Part shown: piece by piece, positions 1 to 10,950 of the stretch
How the letters are laid out: every line of letters begins with the position of its first letter
How positions within the stretch are numbered: position 1 is the stretch's first letter
Origin: Elymus sibiricus
Lineage: Eukaryota > Streptophyta > Magnoliopsida > Poales > Poaceae
NCBI GenBank assembly: GCA_039707655.1
Contig: CM077670.1
Span: forward strand, 149,276,001 to 149,340,000
DNA: 64,000 nucleotides
Reading direction: 5' to 3'
Notes under the pieces: model-generated
What the model was told of the DNA's origin: nothing
Seen by the model: only the letters and a program-made list of their open reading frames with translations
Databases searched by the model: none
Program-made: the position numbers and the translations under genes

Positions 1-16
1 GAAGGCGCTTCGGTTC

Positions 17-3000
17 TTGGTCGGCAGCCAAGGGAGCGAGTGGGGGCGCACGGAGCAACTGCCGGCGGGAAGCCAGGAAGTGGATGAGGACGTGGTTCCC
101 ATCTTTGTCAACTTCCTTAGCGCCAGTCTGGTGCCCCCCTTTCTAATTTCTTCATGGCAGTGCTGGAGCACTATGGGCTTCACATGCCGCACCTTCATCC
201 TAATGCTGTTACAGTCTTGGCTATCTTTGCCCACCTCTGCGAGGGCTTTGTCGAAGTGCGGCCGTCGCTGGAGCTTTTTCAGCACTTCTACTCCCCCCCG
301 CCTGAACTCCATTGACAGGCAGATCTCGGGGTGTGTGACCTTCCGTCTTGCGGTGAAGAAGACGGACATGAGCTACATCCCGATGGATCTGTACTCCCAT
401 GTGAAGGAGTGGTGTCGGAGTTGGTCGTTGGTGAAGACCCTGCGAGGCTCCCCTCTGCTTCGGGAACCAGAGGCTCCCCCGCCCGTGATGACATGCCTGG
501 GATGGAAGCGGTGTATCGCCGGCAAGGCCTTTGAGCCAGCCCTCCGGCACATCAGGTTGTTCGCAGAGTGGGGGTTGGACGGCCGCATGGTGGCGTGCAG
601 CTTCGTTCGCCTCCGGATTGCCACCCTTCAGTTCTGGAAGGAGCCGACTTGGACGCTCGTGGGCGAGGAGGACGGCCAACACCTGCATCGGGGCGCATCC
701 TCGATGGAGAAGTTATCATAGGTAATGAAGACCTTGTTGAACTCTGACGAGGCACCCGGCCTGCCGGCCGCGATAGGGATGCTTCACAACAGCCAGTCGT
801 GCGGCGCCATTCTAAAGCAGATGCCGTTGTGCGACCGGTGGGGACTCGTCTCCACTAGTCTGGTGAACCCCGGGAGGCTGAACCCCTTTCTGCCGCGAGA
901 AGCCTTGGAGGAGGTAGCAGGGGAAAGCGCCGCGGAGAAGGAGGGAGGACGGAAACGACTCCGCAGGCTCCTCCAGCACTCCGACTAGGGGGACGCACCT
1001 CCGCCGCCTGGCCGGAAGCGTGCCTTATCTCCCGCAGCCCCCGGCCCTGCTACCTGAGCCCGGCGACAATGCCGTGCACAAGGTAATTATTGAATTTGCT
1101 TTCTAACCATAGGCACAGCCTTGCTCACTGTCGGCCTTTGTCTTCAGTTCATCGATCGTGGATGACGACGTGGTGGAGGCGACTCCTCCTTTGTCCAACA
1201 GCGCCCCCCTGGGGGAGGTGACGGAGATTCCGGCAGCCCCCGAGCCTGAGCGGCTCAATAGATTTTGGACCGCCAAGGACGAGTATGTAGATTGTTCGTT
1301 GAGGGTGTAGGCTGTAGCCCCCGACCCACTTTTAATCGTTGCTTTGTCATGCGCGCAGCCCATCACTCTCTGGTCACCCGTTGAAGAAGGTGAAGCGGGT
1401 GGCGTCCAAGAAGATGGCCGGCAAGGACCCAGACACCAGCGTGGCAGCAAAGGCCGAAGCTAGTGACCGAGAGGCGGTCCTTTAGTCCAAGGACGCAAAG
1501 GTGTCCCGAGAGGCTGCCCGGGATGCCTAGAGTGAGACAGACCCTTGTGTCGCAGGCGTGCCTATTCGAGAAGATGGCTCCACAGCAGCGACGGCCCCCG
1601 ACGGCACTATTGGAAAGGACAAGGGCGCTAACCGAGTCGTCCGAGAGGCCTTAGAGGAGAGTCCTGTCGAAGGCACCCCGACCCTGGAGTCCCCCGTTAT
1701 TGGGTCTACAGGAGGCCCCAGGACCCCACAGGGCGACGCCCCGGGAAGTGTCATCGACTCTGACACCTTGTCCCCGGAGGACCCCGTTATTGGGTCTACG
1801 GGGGGCCCCAGGGAACCGCCGGGGGATGCCCACGGGAGCGTCGTCGGTCCAAACACACAGGCCCCGGAGGTTCCCCGTTATTGGGTTTACGGGGGGCCCT
1901 GGGGCTTTGTCTGGCGATGCCCCAAGCAGCAGCTTTCTCACAGCTCCGGCAGGGAGTTTTCCAGGAGGCGCCTTCAGCCTGGCGGAGCGTGATGGCCCGC
2001 CGGATAGTGCCGCACATCGTGTGGCTGCTTCCATCATGGAGGAGATCATCCGGGAACCGCCTCCCGTGAGTAGCTCGAATTGGGCCCTGGGGCCGGTGCT
2101 TCATCCGGCAAGGGCTGTAGGTGTCAGCGCGCCAACCAGCAGGTTTCTTTGTGCGGTGCGCCGGGCAGTTGATCGTCTTGAAGCCAACCTGGTGGATGAG
2201 AGGGCGGCCCTGGCCAAGGGCTGGCAGGCCCTTGCCGGAGCATGGGGGGTCTTCTTCGCCCAGTCCAACCGTGCTGGGCAGGAGAATGAGGAGACCCAAG
2301 AGCAGGTGTCTCAAGTCCTGGTGGAGGCCAAGGCGATTCTGGACCGTGCCCAGGACGAAGCCCGCGAGAGGGTGGCCACCGAGCTTGCATGGGAGCGACA
2401 GGCGCAGGAGGCGGAGAACGCGAAGGTCCTCTCAGAGTCCCTCCAGAAGCAGAAGGATGAGGCCCGTGCTGAGTATCAATAGCAGCTGGGCCTCCAGGCA
2501 TCTCACTTCTTGAAAGAGAGGCAGACCCTCGAAGCCAAGTGTGCATTGTTGGAGGAGGAGCTCAAGGCGGCGAGGAACTCCCTTGAAGAATCTCGATCCC
2601 TCGCGGTCGTGAATGACAGGGCACGGTCCACGGCTAAGGAGAGACAAGGGAAGCTCCAGGAGGAGCTGACGCATCTTGAAGGGTTGAACACCCAGCTGGT
2701 GGAGTCCAACTCTCAGTGCGAAGAGGAGATACTCTGGCTCGGAAGGCAGCGAAGGTCGCAGTGCCGGATCTTCAAGGGGGCCAACACCTGCAGCCTTGAG
2801 GCTGCCGGGTCGTTTGGCATGTCCCTCCTGGCCCTTGCCAACTTTCAGGATGATGACGTGGGGAGCTATGCTGTATTTTTCGAGAAGTTCATCGACAAGC
2901 TGGTCGACGCAGTGAAGGACTTCAAGAAGAACATCGAGGACGAGTGCCAGGAGCTGGGGACGAAGATCGGCGAGTGTGTCCTGGCCAACCTCCACCTTGC

Positions 3001-3127
3001 CAATGCCGAGTTCCCGTTTGCCCACATGCTGTGGCCACTGGGGGAATCTTCGCAGGCGCAGGCTTCCCGGACTGCCGTGACAGGCTTCATGGAGGAGCTT
3101 GTCGGCATGTATGTCCGAGGCAAATAA
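17..3127 (+). pseudogene. Antisense gene 1 of element D (PF04195-like domain plus coiled coil), degenerate
   Basis: The N-terminal part is frameshifted. Near 140-290 it reads like the grass retrotransposon domain Pfam calls putative gypsy-type transposon (PF04195); the motif AVTVLAIFAHLCEGFVEV aligns with AMTCMAVFAHMCENFVGV in the antisense gene of element A. Candidate introns lie at 1083-1147 and 1283-1358. The second joins two open segments in frame across a split GAC codon. TAG stops follow near 1483 and 1528, and another at 2480-2482. The C-terminal third (2510-3127) is rich in Glu, Lys and Gln and predicted coiled coil, then ends in a conserved block containing FFEKFIDKLVDAVKDFKK. It runs opposite to gag, as in A and C. 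Function is unknown; the copy is clearly broken. Confidence 0.6.
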
Positions 3128-3634
3128 GGTGGAGGAGGAGGAGGAGGCCCTGGAAGAACCCGCGCATGCCGCTAGTCCTACTGACGAGGGTGTAGATCCA
3201 TAGGTTGTCAGTTTTAGAGCCCCCGAGCCTCATCCTTGTAATCATATACTTTGTTTCATCCATTCTGCTTGTGAGTTCATGTTGCCGGGACACAGCGGCT
3301 TTTCTTCGCATGACTAGTTGTCCTGTCCTTGGGTCTGTGGACATCCCGTGTAGCCCCTGGCCACAGGCCCTTCGAGCGATGAGCAAGAATCGCTGAAGGA
3401 GGTGGGGCCTAGAGTCCACATGGGCTAGACACGTGGCGCCCTCTGCCCTTTGTTGGGGAAGTGCAGCTCTGTTGTCTGGTCATTTCGCCACGCAAGCACA
3501 TTGAATTTATGATCATAGTAAATCGTCGTAAAAAGTGGACGACTCCTTGGTTCCCACGCCTTGGAGCTTGGGGAAGCGGGAGGGTGGGAGGCCCCGAAGT
3601 AACTTCTGGGTCGTGGTCGTTCGCCATTCGCAGC

Positions 3635-3643
3635 TTATATAAG
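3635..3643 (+). promoter_or_regulatory. TATA box for the antisense ORF at 3764
   Basis: TTATATAAG sits 121 bp upstream of the ATG at 3764. It is followed by a pyrimidine-rich leader (CTTCTTCTCCTTCATCATC) of the kind common in plant 5' UTRs. The spacing allows a start site about 30 bp downstream and a leader of roughly 90 nt. The promoter faces against the direction of element D. Confidence 0.55.
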
Positions 3644-3763
3644 ACTTGGGGAGGGGAACTTTCACGTCGCAGCCCCTTCTTCTCCTTCATCATCTTCTTC
3701 TTCCTCTGCGCCCTTTGTCCAAAAAGCCCCCAAGCCATTCGACCAACTCCGAGCTCGTCAACC

Positions 3764-4480
3764 ATGTCGTCTGCTCGCTTTCTCACCCGTGAGGTGGCAT
3801 GGCTACACCGCGAGCTGGCTGCTAAGGAGGATGAACTAGTGGCGAAGGATGAAGCGTTGGCGGAGAATGACGCCGTCCTGGCCAACGTCCATCCCCGCGC
3901 TCTCAACGTGTTGACGCGGCACGAGCGGGTGAACGGGGAGCTTCGCGCTTGGCTCCACAAGACCATGGAGGAGCTACGGGAGGTGAGGGACAACCTCAAC
4001 CAGGAGACGGTCCGGATGGCCTGTCTGGCGGCACGAGAGAACCGTCAACAGGAAGAGATCCAGGAACGTCTCGGCGGCACGTTGGCAGAGATCGGCAAGC
4101 ATCACGCGACCCTGCGTGAGGTCTACCACCTTGTGAGCGGGATGACGCTCGCCCTTGGGCTCAATCCGTACCACCACGATGTTGTCTTTAACAAGCACCG
4201 GGTGGTGGATCTTGTCGGCTTCTTCAGTCATTTGGCCGACGAGCTCACCCACCTCCGCGAGGAGGTGGGAGAGAATCTAGCGAAGGAGAAGGCCCGGGCT
4301 GCCGTTGCGGGGGCCTCGCGCATCCTTTCTTCGCTTCATCACCGAGACCCCTTCTTCCTCGTGGATCCCATCATGGAGGACCTAGCACCCGAGGACCGGG
4401 CACGGTCGCTGAGAGCCACGGTGAGCCACATGCCCGCGGTGGTGCGAGAGGACAAGAGCAGGGACTACAGTGGCCTCTGA
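3764..4480 (+). CDS. Antisense ORF 2 of element D: intact 238-aa coiled-coil protein
   Basis: An uninterrupted frame of 238 codons starts MSSARFLTREVAWLHRELAA. This ATG is preferred over an in-frame ATG 303 bp upstream because a TATA box and a pyrimidine-rich leader lie just before it, and its context is ACCATGT. Residues about 1-110 are heptad-like and charged (coiled coil). The middle (about 120-165) contains LVSGMTLALGLNPYHHDVVF and is more globular. The C-terminal third returns to helix and holds the segment DPFFLVDPIMEDLAPEDRAR. No signal peptide or membrane segment is seen, and no catalytic motif is recognised. It is intact while every other coding stretch of element D is broken. It could be a second structural protein of the element or a captured host gene; I do not recognise the family. 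Confidence 0.6.
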   Translation: MSSARFLTREVAWLHRELAAKEDELVAKDEALAENDAVLANVHPRALNVLTRHERVNGELRAWLHKTMEELREVRDNLNQETVRMACLAARENRQQEEIQERLGGTLAEIGKHHATLREVYHLVSGMTLALGLNPYHHDVVFNKHRVVDLVGFFSHLADELTHLREEVGENLAKEKARAAVAGASRILSSLHHRDPFFLVDPIMEDLAPEDRARSLRATVSHMPAVVREDKSRDYSGL

Positions 4481-5449
4481 GCTCAGCTGGAGTAAACCTT
4501 GCATCTTCGGCTGGAACGCGGGCTTCGCATTGGGGCGAGATCTCCGTTGTTCCTGGAGGCAGGTTCTGTGGTAGAACTGCATAGTAGTATATTATGTTTT
4601 GTTAAGTATGCTTGTCTTAGTCTGTATGAGTTTAAAGGATTGTTTGTTGGAATCCTAAATATCTTTTTACTAAGTGCGTGCTTACGCTGTTCTTCCCGAA
4701 ACCGGTAGCGTAACCAGTATGATCCCATGTAGTCAGAGCAACTGCCACCGATGATAAGAACAATGTGATGCAGATACGTTGGAGCTGGTCCAGAACGCAG
4801 TGTGTATGTTTTGCTTCTTGAGATGACAGAGCATTCCCGGGAGCGGGTCACGTGGTGATGTTTCTCGGGAAAGCCCCCGTTTCACGGTCGAGACTGATTA
4901 CACGTTGAACGAATTCGGAAAGGAAACAACTTAAGCATGAGAGCGCTGGGGGTGCTTGCGCCCCTTTTTCCCGACTTGGTGATTACACACGGGGCGTACA
5001 AGTGCGGGGAAAGGGAACAAGGCTACAACAGTACATAACTAGGGTATGCCATGACGCTCCTTTAGACGGGGGAGAACCCGAGTACATGGCCAGTAGAGTA
5101 CTTAGCTTTTTAGACACAAAAACAGTGAGTTCTGATCTGGACTTGCCGCGGGTAGTTGGATACCCAACGGTTAGTGACCTCCTGGCGGCGCGTCGTCTAG
5201 TGAAGTAGCAGGTCGCCACGTTCCAGGAGGCCAAGCGCAGCCCCCAGGCCTACGCGACGGAGAAGGCCGCCTTGACGGAGATGTTGCGGGACACGTCCCC
5301 ACCAAAGGTGATCTCGACGGCGAAAGAAGTCTTCTCGGGCTCCTTCAGAGGTGCCGCCGTGGCCGGTCCTGCCGGGGAGGCTGGCGCGTAGACCGATCTG
5401 GCCCGAGCAGGGGCACTCGAGACGACGGTCCCTCCTGTGACGCCGACTG
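4481..5449. other. No clear gene: 3' flank of the antisense ORF and decayed gag-side sequence
   Basis: The first about 500 bp are AT-richer than the coding part and look like a 3' untranslated region. From about 5000 there are short open stretches on both strands with no recognisable domain, probably the decayed gag or leader of element D. No poly(A) signal stands out clearly enough to call. Confidence 0.35.
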
Positions 5450-6000
5450 GGCCTGCTCAATCCCGTTCACGGGAACGACCGCTCCTGGGAGAACTGCCTC
5501 AGTGCGACGAAAGCGGTGGGACCCCGGGAGGATACCGGCCTCCAGGGACCGAACGCACTAACACGCAACACGGTAGAGATCTGCCACGGTCGTCACTACC
5601 TATACCATGAGCTCCGCGTGGACCCCAAGGCTGCGGACGTTCTCACAGAACGCAGCGATGATGACAGCCTCTAGAATGCCTCGGGTCCGCGCGTGAAGCT
5701 GGCGGAAATGAGGGACGTAGCTCCTGAGCTGCTCTCTGGTCCTCTGTCGGAGATGTAGGAGGGTAGTCTGCGAGGGCCTCAATGGCCCGTGGTTCCTCGG
5801 GCTCGGGACCCCTCCCGGAGCGCCCCTATGACCCCGCGTCGCCCAGGTGGGCAGCGTGATGCCGCGACACAGCGGGAAAGGACCCTGCCCAGGTTGACAC
5901 ACATGGGCGCGTACCATAAGACGAGGGATCCTGCCCCTGACCATCTTCCGCAAAGTGCTTGCTGGATCAGGTGTCCGGGAGAATGAGGGAAATGGACCAA
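5450..6000 (-). pseudogene. gag relic of element D
   Basis: On the minus strand a short open segment (about 5600-5750) contains LRQRTREQLRSYVPHFRQLH followed by ILEAVIIAAFCENVRS. This resembles the C-terminal half of the Ty3/Gypsy gag domain seen in element C (RQRPDETLRKYIQRFRQV, then a VISAFSTDVMD segment) and in element A. Frameshifts and stops surround it, and no zinc knuckle was found. It lies directly downstream of the PBS, where gag should be, and fixes the orientation of element D. Confidence 0.5.
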
Positions 6001-6021
6001 GATCGCTAGAAATGCCTCAGT

Positions 6022-6041
6022 CCCTTACTTGGCGCGCCAAA
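6022..6041 (-). promoter_or_regulatory. Primer-binding site region of element D
   Basis: On the minus strand the LTR ends in CCGACA and is immediately followed by TTTGGCGCGCCAAGTAAGGG. The TGGCGCGCCA core also follows the 5' LTR of element A (13573-13592). I do not assign the primer tRNA with confidence. Confidence 0.6.
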
Positions 6042-6801
6042 TGTCGGTTTCTAAGAACCTACATCTGAGTTTGTGAGCAACAACCATTTGAGAGTTCGGC
6101 CAGGGACTGAACACGTCCAGCGATCCTAAGTCATGGATGAGGTATGTGGATGAACTACAGATGAACACAAAGAACTACCCAGGTTCGGGCCACCTTCTTG
6201 GTGTAATACCCTACTCCTGCCTTGTTTGTATTTCAATGGAGAGAGCTCTGTTGCAAGATGAAAAGATCGACCCCCTCTGAGGCTTCGGCCTCCCCTATTT
6301 ATTGTGTTGGGTGAGGCCTTGCCGGGGGCTCCGATTGGTTGAATATACATTGGAGTAGACCAGCATAGCCTGTACTCGCGTGGCATGGGAGCCCACCGCA
6401 TGCTGGCGTGTGTGATGATGACGTCCTTCCAGGGCAGCGGGTTACCCTTCGGACACTTACCTGCCTCCTTCGGTATTGGCCGGGCGGTGGTAAGGTACCA
6501 CCACCGTAGAAGTGTAAGCGGTAGGTGAATCTTACTATAGTCGCCGTAGATGGCTTGGGCCGCACGGGTCCTGCTGGAGATCGTGCATGAGGACTAGTCA
6601 TTCGACCTTCGTCCCCCTCCTGACACAGGTAGCAATGCTCCTCGGTACGGACCCGCGTGTAGCCTTCGAACTCAAGACCCGCTCCTCCCGTGCGGGCAGG
6701 TGAGGTCTCAATGTGGCCTCTCGGAAGGCCCCGCGAAGGGCCTCCTTGAGGCATCGTATCTTCATGTCTTGCCTCTTGACGACCCAATCTATGGTCCGAC
6801 A
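6042..6801 (-). repeat. 5' LTR of element D
   Basis: The 760-bp segment begins TGTCGG and ends CCGACA, the same inverted terminal hexamers as the LTRs of elements A and C. It abuts the PBS motif on the internal side. Inside, read on the minus strand, it carries the pattern GGAGTAGGGT followed about 20 bp later by GGCCCGAACC, also present in the LTRs of A and C. The partner LTR lies outside the window. Confidence 0.65.
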
Positions 6802-7860
6802 GGCACATCAGGGTCTTCACAAGATATTCCGTTGGACGGAAAAATAACTATGCCTTCGTCGTCAAGGCTCTTCTTACCAGGTTAGTAATACCCTGGTTTT
6901 ACTGATGCCGAAAATGGATACTTGAGCCACTGTTGACGATTATGCTGGGCGGAGCCGGGTACAGTACACGTTCTACTCGTGGTAGACTTCGTGCCACGCA
7001 CGCCACCATCATAGTCTCCCCCAGAGGGTTATAGCTCATGATAATTAAGGGTTACCCCATGGACGCGGCCCCTCTAAGGGTTCTTCGTATTCCCCGGTCA
7101 ATTACAAAGGTTATGAGCAGTAGGCTTTTACTGTCACCTCAAATTACCTCCACAACATAGCCCTTTACAATGACAATGATATACGTCGTGGCCACAAGGC
7201 ACAAATGCTGAGTGGGCCCCCTTCACAACATTTAAGAAGTTATTAAACTAAGCATTCAACAGAGGATCTCAAATCCAAAGTAATGTTTCAGATCCTACAC
7301 ATAGCAAGGTTCATCCATATCCCCGAGAACTAGGGGTCTACACACATGAGAACAACAAACATCATAGCAGTGGTAATGGCATACATGGATGATTAATTCA
7401 TATGATACACTAAAGGATCCACAAGGGTACTTGATGTTGCAGATGATAAGGATGTGGATGATGATGATGATGATGATGACGATGACAGTGGTGATGATGT
7501 TGTCCCCTTCCGTATGTGGTGGGAAAGATCCCCTTCTTCTCCTTGCCAATCCCTCCTCCGGATGAACTCCGGAGGCTAGGGTTCTGCCTTCTAGATGAGT
7601 TTCTGGTGTCTCTGGGCATCTGATCCATGATCCGATTCGACGGGGTGAAAATAGTTGATCTAGCAGTGGCGGCTGCACTCCATACGACCGCACATACGGG
7701 CGCGTGCGGTCATATGGAACGCCGTCTTTTGCTCTAGAAGCGTGGTGACGGTTGTTTCTTTGGCCTTCTTGCTTGGTCCTTTTATGGTAGGGGATTATCA
7801 CCTTAAGTACATGATTCCACTACCATTTCTGAGGATTTCTTCCGTTATATGATAATTGGT
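6802..7860. other. Unassigned repeat-like sequence with a GAT microsatellite
   Basis: No coding region is supported on either strand. A simple GAT/GAC-rich tract lies at about 7447-7500. The short open frames across it are artefacts of the triplet repeat. The rest gives no recognisable domain, LTR end or TIR. Confidence 0.4.
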
Positions 7861-9088
7861 CCAAAAGACGTTACCTGAGGGATTATCAACAAAAAGAAGT
7901 GCGTGAACGCAGTAAAATTCCAGAAAGCCTACTATATAGGCACAAAATACTTAGTAAAATCATCACATAAATTGGACTCATCACCCTTGCATAATACCTA
8001 CTGTATTCAAACTTATCAATGACTTATACCCACTGATATAATCCATAGCATCATCAAAATAAGCACAGTATGCAAAAAAAACAAAATCTGTCTAAAACAG
8101 AACAGTACGTAATGACAGAATATTTATCCATACTTCTGTAAGACCAAAAATTCTGAAAACTTATGAAAATGTAAACAATTTGTAACCTAATACTGTGTAA
8201 AAATTTCAGATTTCTGACGTTCCAGTACAGAATGTAAATTCCAGCACTGGGCGTGAAACTTTCTGTTTCTGCACAGAATCAACTTTACTATCATTGAAAT
8301 CATCCCAAAGGCTTTACTTGGCACAAAACTTAAAAGAAAAGATACAAACATAATCATTACAGTAGCAATAACCATGTTGACTCACAAAAATATAAAAAGG
8401 AAAATAAAGATAACTATTGGGTTGCCTCCCAACAAGCTCTTTCTTTATGACCATTAAGATAGGGTTCAGATTTTAATGATACTCACGTCAAAGACAAGAA
8501 TTGAAGCATAGAGAGAGCATCATATAGCATGTAACAAACACATTTAATTCTAAACCTCTTCCTGTGCATAGGCATTTTATAGGAAAACAAATTATCAAGA
8601 CAAGCAATATCTAGCATATGCAGATAGGAAGATTGAAACAGTAAAATTTTCAACATAAAGAGAGGTAGTTTAGTGACATGAAGATTTTTATAACCGTATT
8701 TTCCCCTCTCAAAATAATTACATGTAGGATCATAATCAAATTCAACAATATACCTATCATATAAAATGTGTTTGCTAGTGCACACAAGGTGAAAAAGTCC
8801 CTGGAGTCATGAGGAGTTTGGAACAAACTCCGAAGATAATCTCATGCGATGCAGCGAAGATTATCACCGATGATTATGCGTGATGGTATTGACCCCCAAA
8901 AATTGTTGACACAAAGCAGTTGGTTCGGTGTCAGTCCGAAAGAATTTCGCTTCACCATGGATGCAGAGAAAGTTGGTGACTATACAGGGCCTCCTCGTCC
9001 CAGGCATTTGACATTTGAAACTCAGACAATTTACCATATGCCCACATATACTATCTATCCCCTGGCTGGTGTAACTGATTGCTACTTG
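7861..9088. mobile_element. Decayed retrotransposon internal region, no intact coding
   Basis: AT-rich sequence without open frames. Phrases such as GGGTTGCCTCCCAACAAG (about 8420) are, from memory, frequent in untranslated internal regions of abundant Triticeae Gypsy elements, but this was not checked against any library. It adjoins a TG-starting LTR-like segment at 9089, which supports its being the internal end of a truncated element. Family and orientation are not assigned. Confidence 0.35.
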
Positions 9089-9672
9089 TGATAGGCGTTG
9101 GGATTTCCCCGAAGAGGAAGGGTGATGTAGTATAGTAGCAGAAAGTATTTCCCTCAATTAAGAACCAAGGTTTATTGAACCAATAGGAGATTCACGCAAA
9201 CAAATGTAAACGGTACCTGCACACACACACAAACAAATACTTGCACCCAACGTGGGCAAGAGGGTTGTCAATCCCCTTGTACTCGTTAATTGCAAGGATT
9301 AATTCTGATAGTGGTAGATAGATAAATTGCAAAACAAAATAAAAGATAATAAATTGCAGCAAGGTATTTAGGGTTTTAATAATATGATGTGAATGGACCC
9401 GGGGGGCCATAGCTTTCACTAGAGGCATCTCTCTCATGAACATAGCAATGGTGGGTGACAAATTACTATTGGGAAATTGATAGAAAAGCGCATAGTTATG
9501 ATGGTATTCATGGCATGATCAATACAAAGGCATTATGTCCGTGACAAGTAGACCGAAATGATTCTACATCTACTACTGTTACTCCACCCTCGACCGCTAT
9601 CTAGAATGCATCTTAAGGTATTAAGTTCATAACAAATAGAGTAATGCACTAATGCAGGCGAGTGCTAAACAA
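9089..9672. repeat. Truncated LTR-like fragment
   Basis: It starts TGATAGGCGTTGGG after the internal-looking sequence above. It contains GTATTTCCCTCAATTAAGAA and a short CA run (9221-9232), then stops without a CA end where a different repeat begins (about 9673). Resemblance to Triticeae Gypsy LTRs is from memory only. Confidence 0.35.
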
Positions 9673-9689
9673 ACAGTTTTTACCCCCTT

Positions 9690-10230
9690 TCCGTGACAGA
9701 GTTTTAAACCGTCGCTTTGCCTGTGTGCGCGATAGGGGGGTCCATCCCACACGACCCAGAAACCATTGGCGATAGGTCCTCCGGTCACACACGCTGGGCA
9801 AAAAGAGCTCGTGTGCGATCGGATGAGCCATCGCAGACAATTATCCAGGCCCAATCGTGTGAGATATACTTAGCATCCCACACAGTGAATCCCAGACAAA
9901 CATTTCCGTTCGTATGTACATCACACACAATTTACCGTAGCACATCGTCTATGATAGCGTTGCCATCGCACACGATATTTATAATTTTATCATTTGCGTT
10001 AGTGAATGCATCACCCACGGTGACTAGAGGAAACTGTATGGCATAGGCTGTCCATCACACACACTTTTTATGTGGAAAACATTTGTGCAAGGTGCCTAAC
10101 GCAAACGGTTGTCCAGAGGAAATAGTGTGTGATTGTTCATTGATTCAACACGTTTACTTCCTAGAAACTGTTTGGGTTGTCTGAGGTCATCGCCCACGGC
10201 TTTGTCTCAATAACCGTCTGCAATAGAAAA
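9690..10230. repeat. Cluster of GTGTGCGAT / ATCGCACAC-like motifs
   Basis: About a dozen degenerate copies of a short motif occur on both strands within 540 bp, for example CATCCCACACGAC, GCTCGTGTGCGAT, CATCGCACACGAT and CATCACACACA. This density resembles the subterminal repeats of large plant class II transposons such as CACTA. Similar motifs recur near 55080, 56050 and 61500 on the other side of element A, so one class II element or gene-rich repeat may once have spanned both sides. No convincing terminal inverted repeat with a target duplication was found. Confidence 0.4.
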
Positions 10231-10355
10231 ACCCAATAAGCTGGCTAATTGGCCTATTAGTTTTAATCCATTTAGTAATCAAATTGACATTTCATATTAA
10301 ACACACAATATATTTCATTTTCATATTACGGCAACCAGGATTTCATAATTGAAAT

Positions 10356-10822
10356 CACTGTTGAGGATATCGCTTATCGTTATCGTCTCGGTCAGCTAGG
10401 GATTAGAGATTAATCGGAAATCGGTCGATTAATCGATTTTATCGGTCGACTATTAATCGGATAATTTTTGCAAATCCCAGGTTCCCAACACTAAAATATG
10501 GTATATTCAACACCAAAACTATATTGGACAGATGTGTTACCTTGATTCCTAGCCTTTGAATCCTCGTATAACGACAAACAAAATAGGACAACAATACATA
10601 TTGCATAACAATTTCCACAAAATACAAATAAGCATAGTTTTTGCAAACATAGTGCTATGAATAGGTCCGATTTATCGGTAGATTCTCGATAAATCGCTTG
10701 TCAGAGCGATAAATCGGCCCAAAAGATAAACGGTGAAGATAAGGCATAATCTTATCGGTCACCCCCCGAGTAGCGATAAATCGGAAGATTAATCGCTGAA
10801 TCGGAAGATTTTTGGAACAGTG
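10356..10822. mobile_element. hAT-type MITE, 467 bp
   Basis: The element begins CACTGTT and ends AACAGTG, perfect 7-bp terminal inverted repeats. It is flanked by an exact 8-bp duplication ATTGAAAT (10348-10355 and 10823-10830), the size made by hAT transposases. Subterminal regions hold many TTAATCGG / TAAATCGG repeats on both sides, often placed as inverted copies. It encodes nothing, so it is non-autonomous. Confidence 0.85.
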
Positions 10823-10950
10823 ATTGAAATACATCAGAGTACATCATATAGCTTCAGCACTCAATTACACCATATAGGCATATAGCTAGCTACCCCATTA
10901 CACAATAGCACCAAGTTTCACATGACATCTAAAACCTTTGGAAATTAGCA

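Larger units (their letters stand above)
1..6801 (-). mobile_element. Element D: partial Tat-lineage Ty3/Gypsy derivative, cut by the window edge
   Basis: Read on the minus strand, an LTR (6042-6801) is followed by a TTTGGCGCGCCA-type primer-binding motif, a gag relic, and then a long stretch whose only genes lie on the opposite (plus) strand. This matches element A in the same window, where an antisense gene lies between pol and the 3' LTR with its N-terminus nearest that LTR. No protease, RT, RNase H or integrase was recognised between the gag relic and the antisense genes, so D is probably non-autonomous or internally deleted. The 3' LTR would lie left of base 1, so no target-site duplication can be tested; the five bases after the right LTR are GGCAC. 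Confidence 0.7.

Noticed and set aside
7295..7801. Minus-strand open frame of 168 codons with a His/Ile run
   Set aside because: The run comes from the GAT/GAC microsatellite; no domain, leader or homologous frame is visible.
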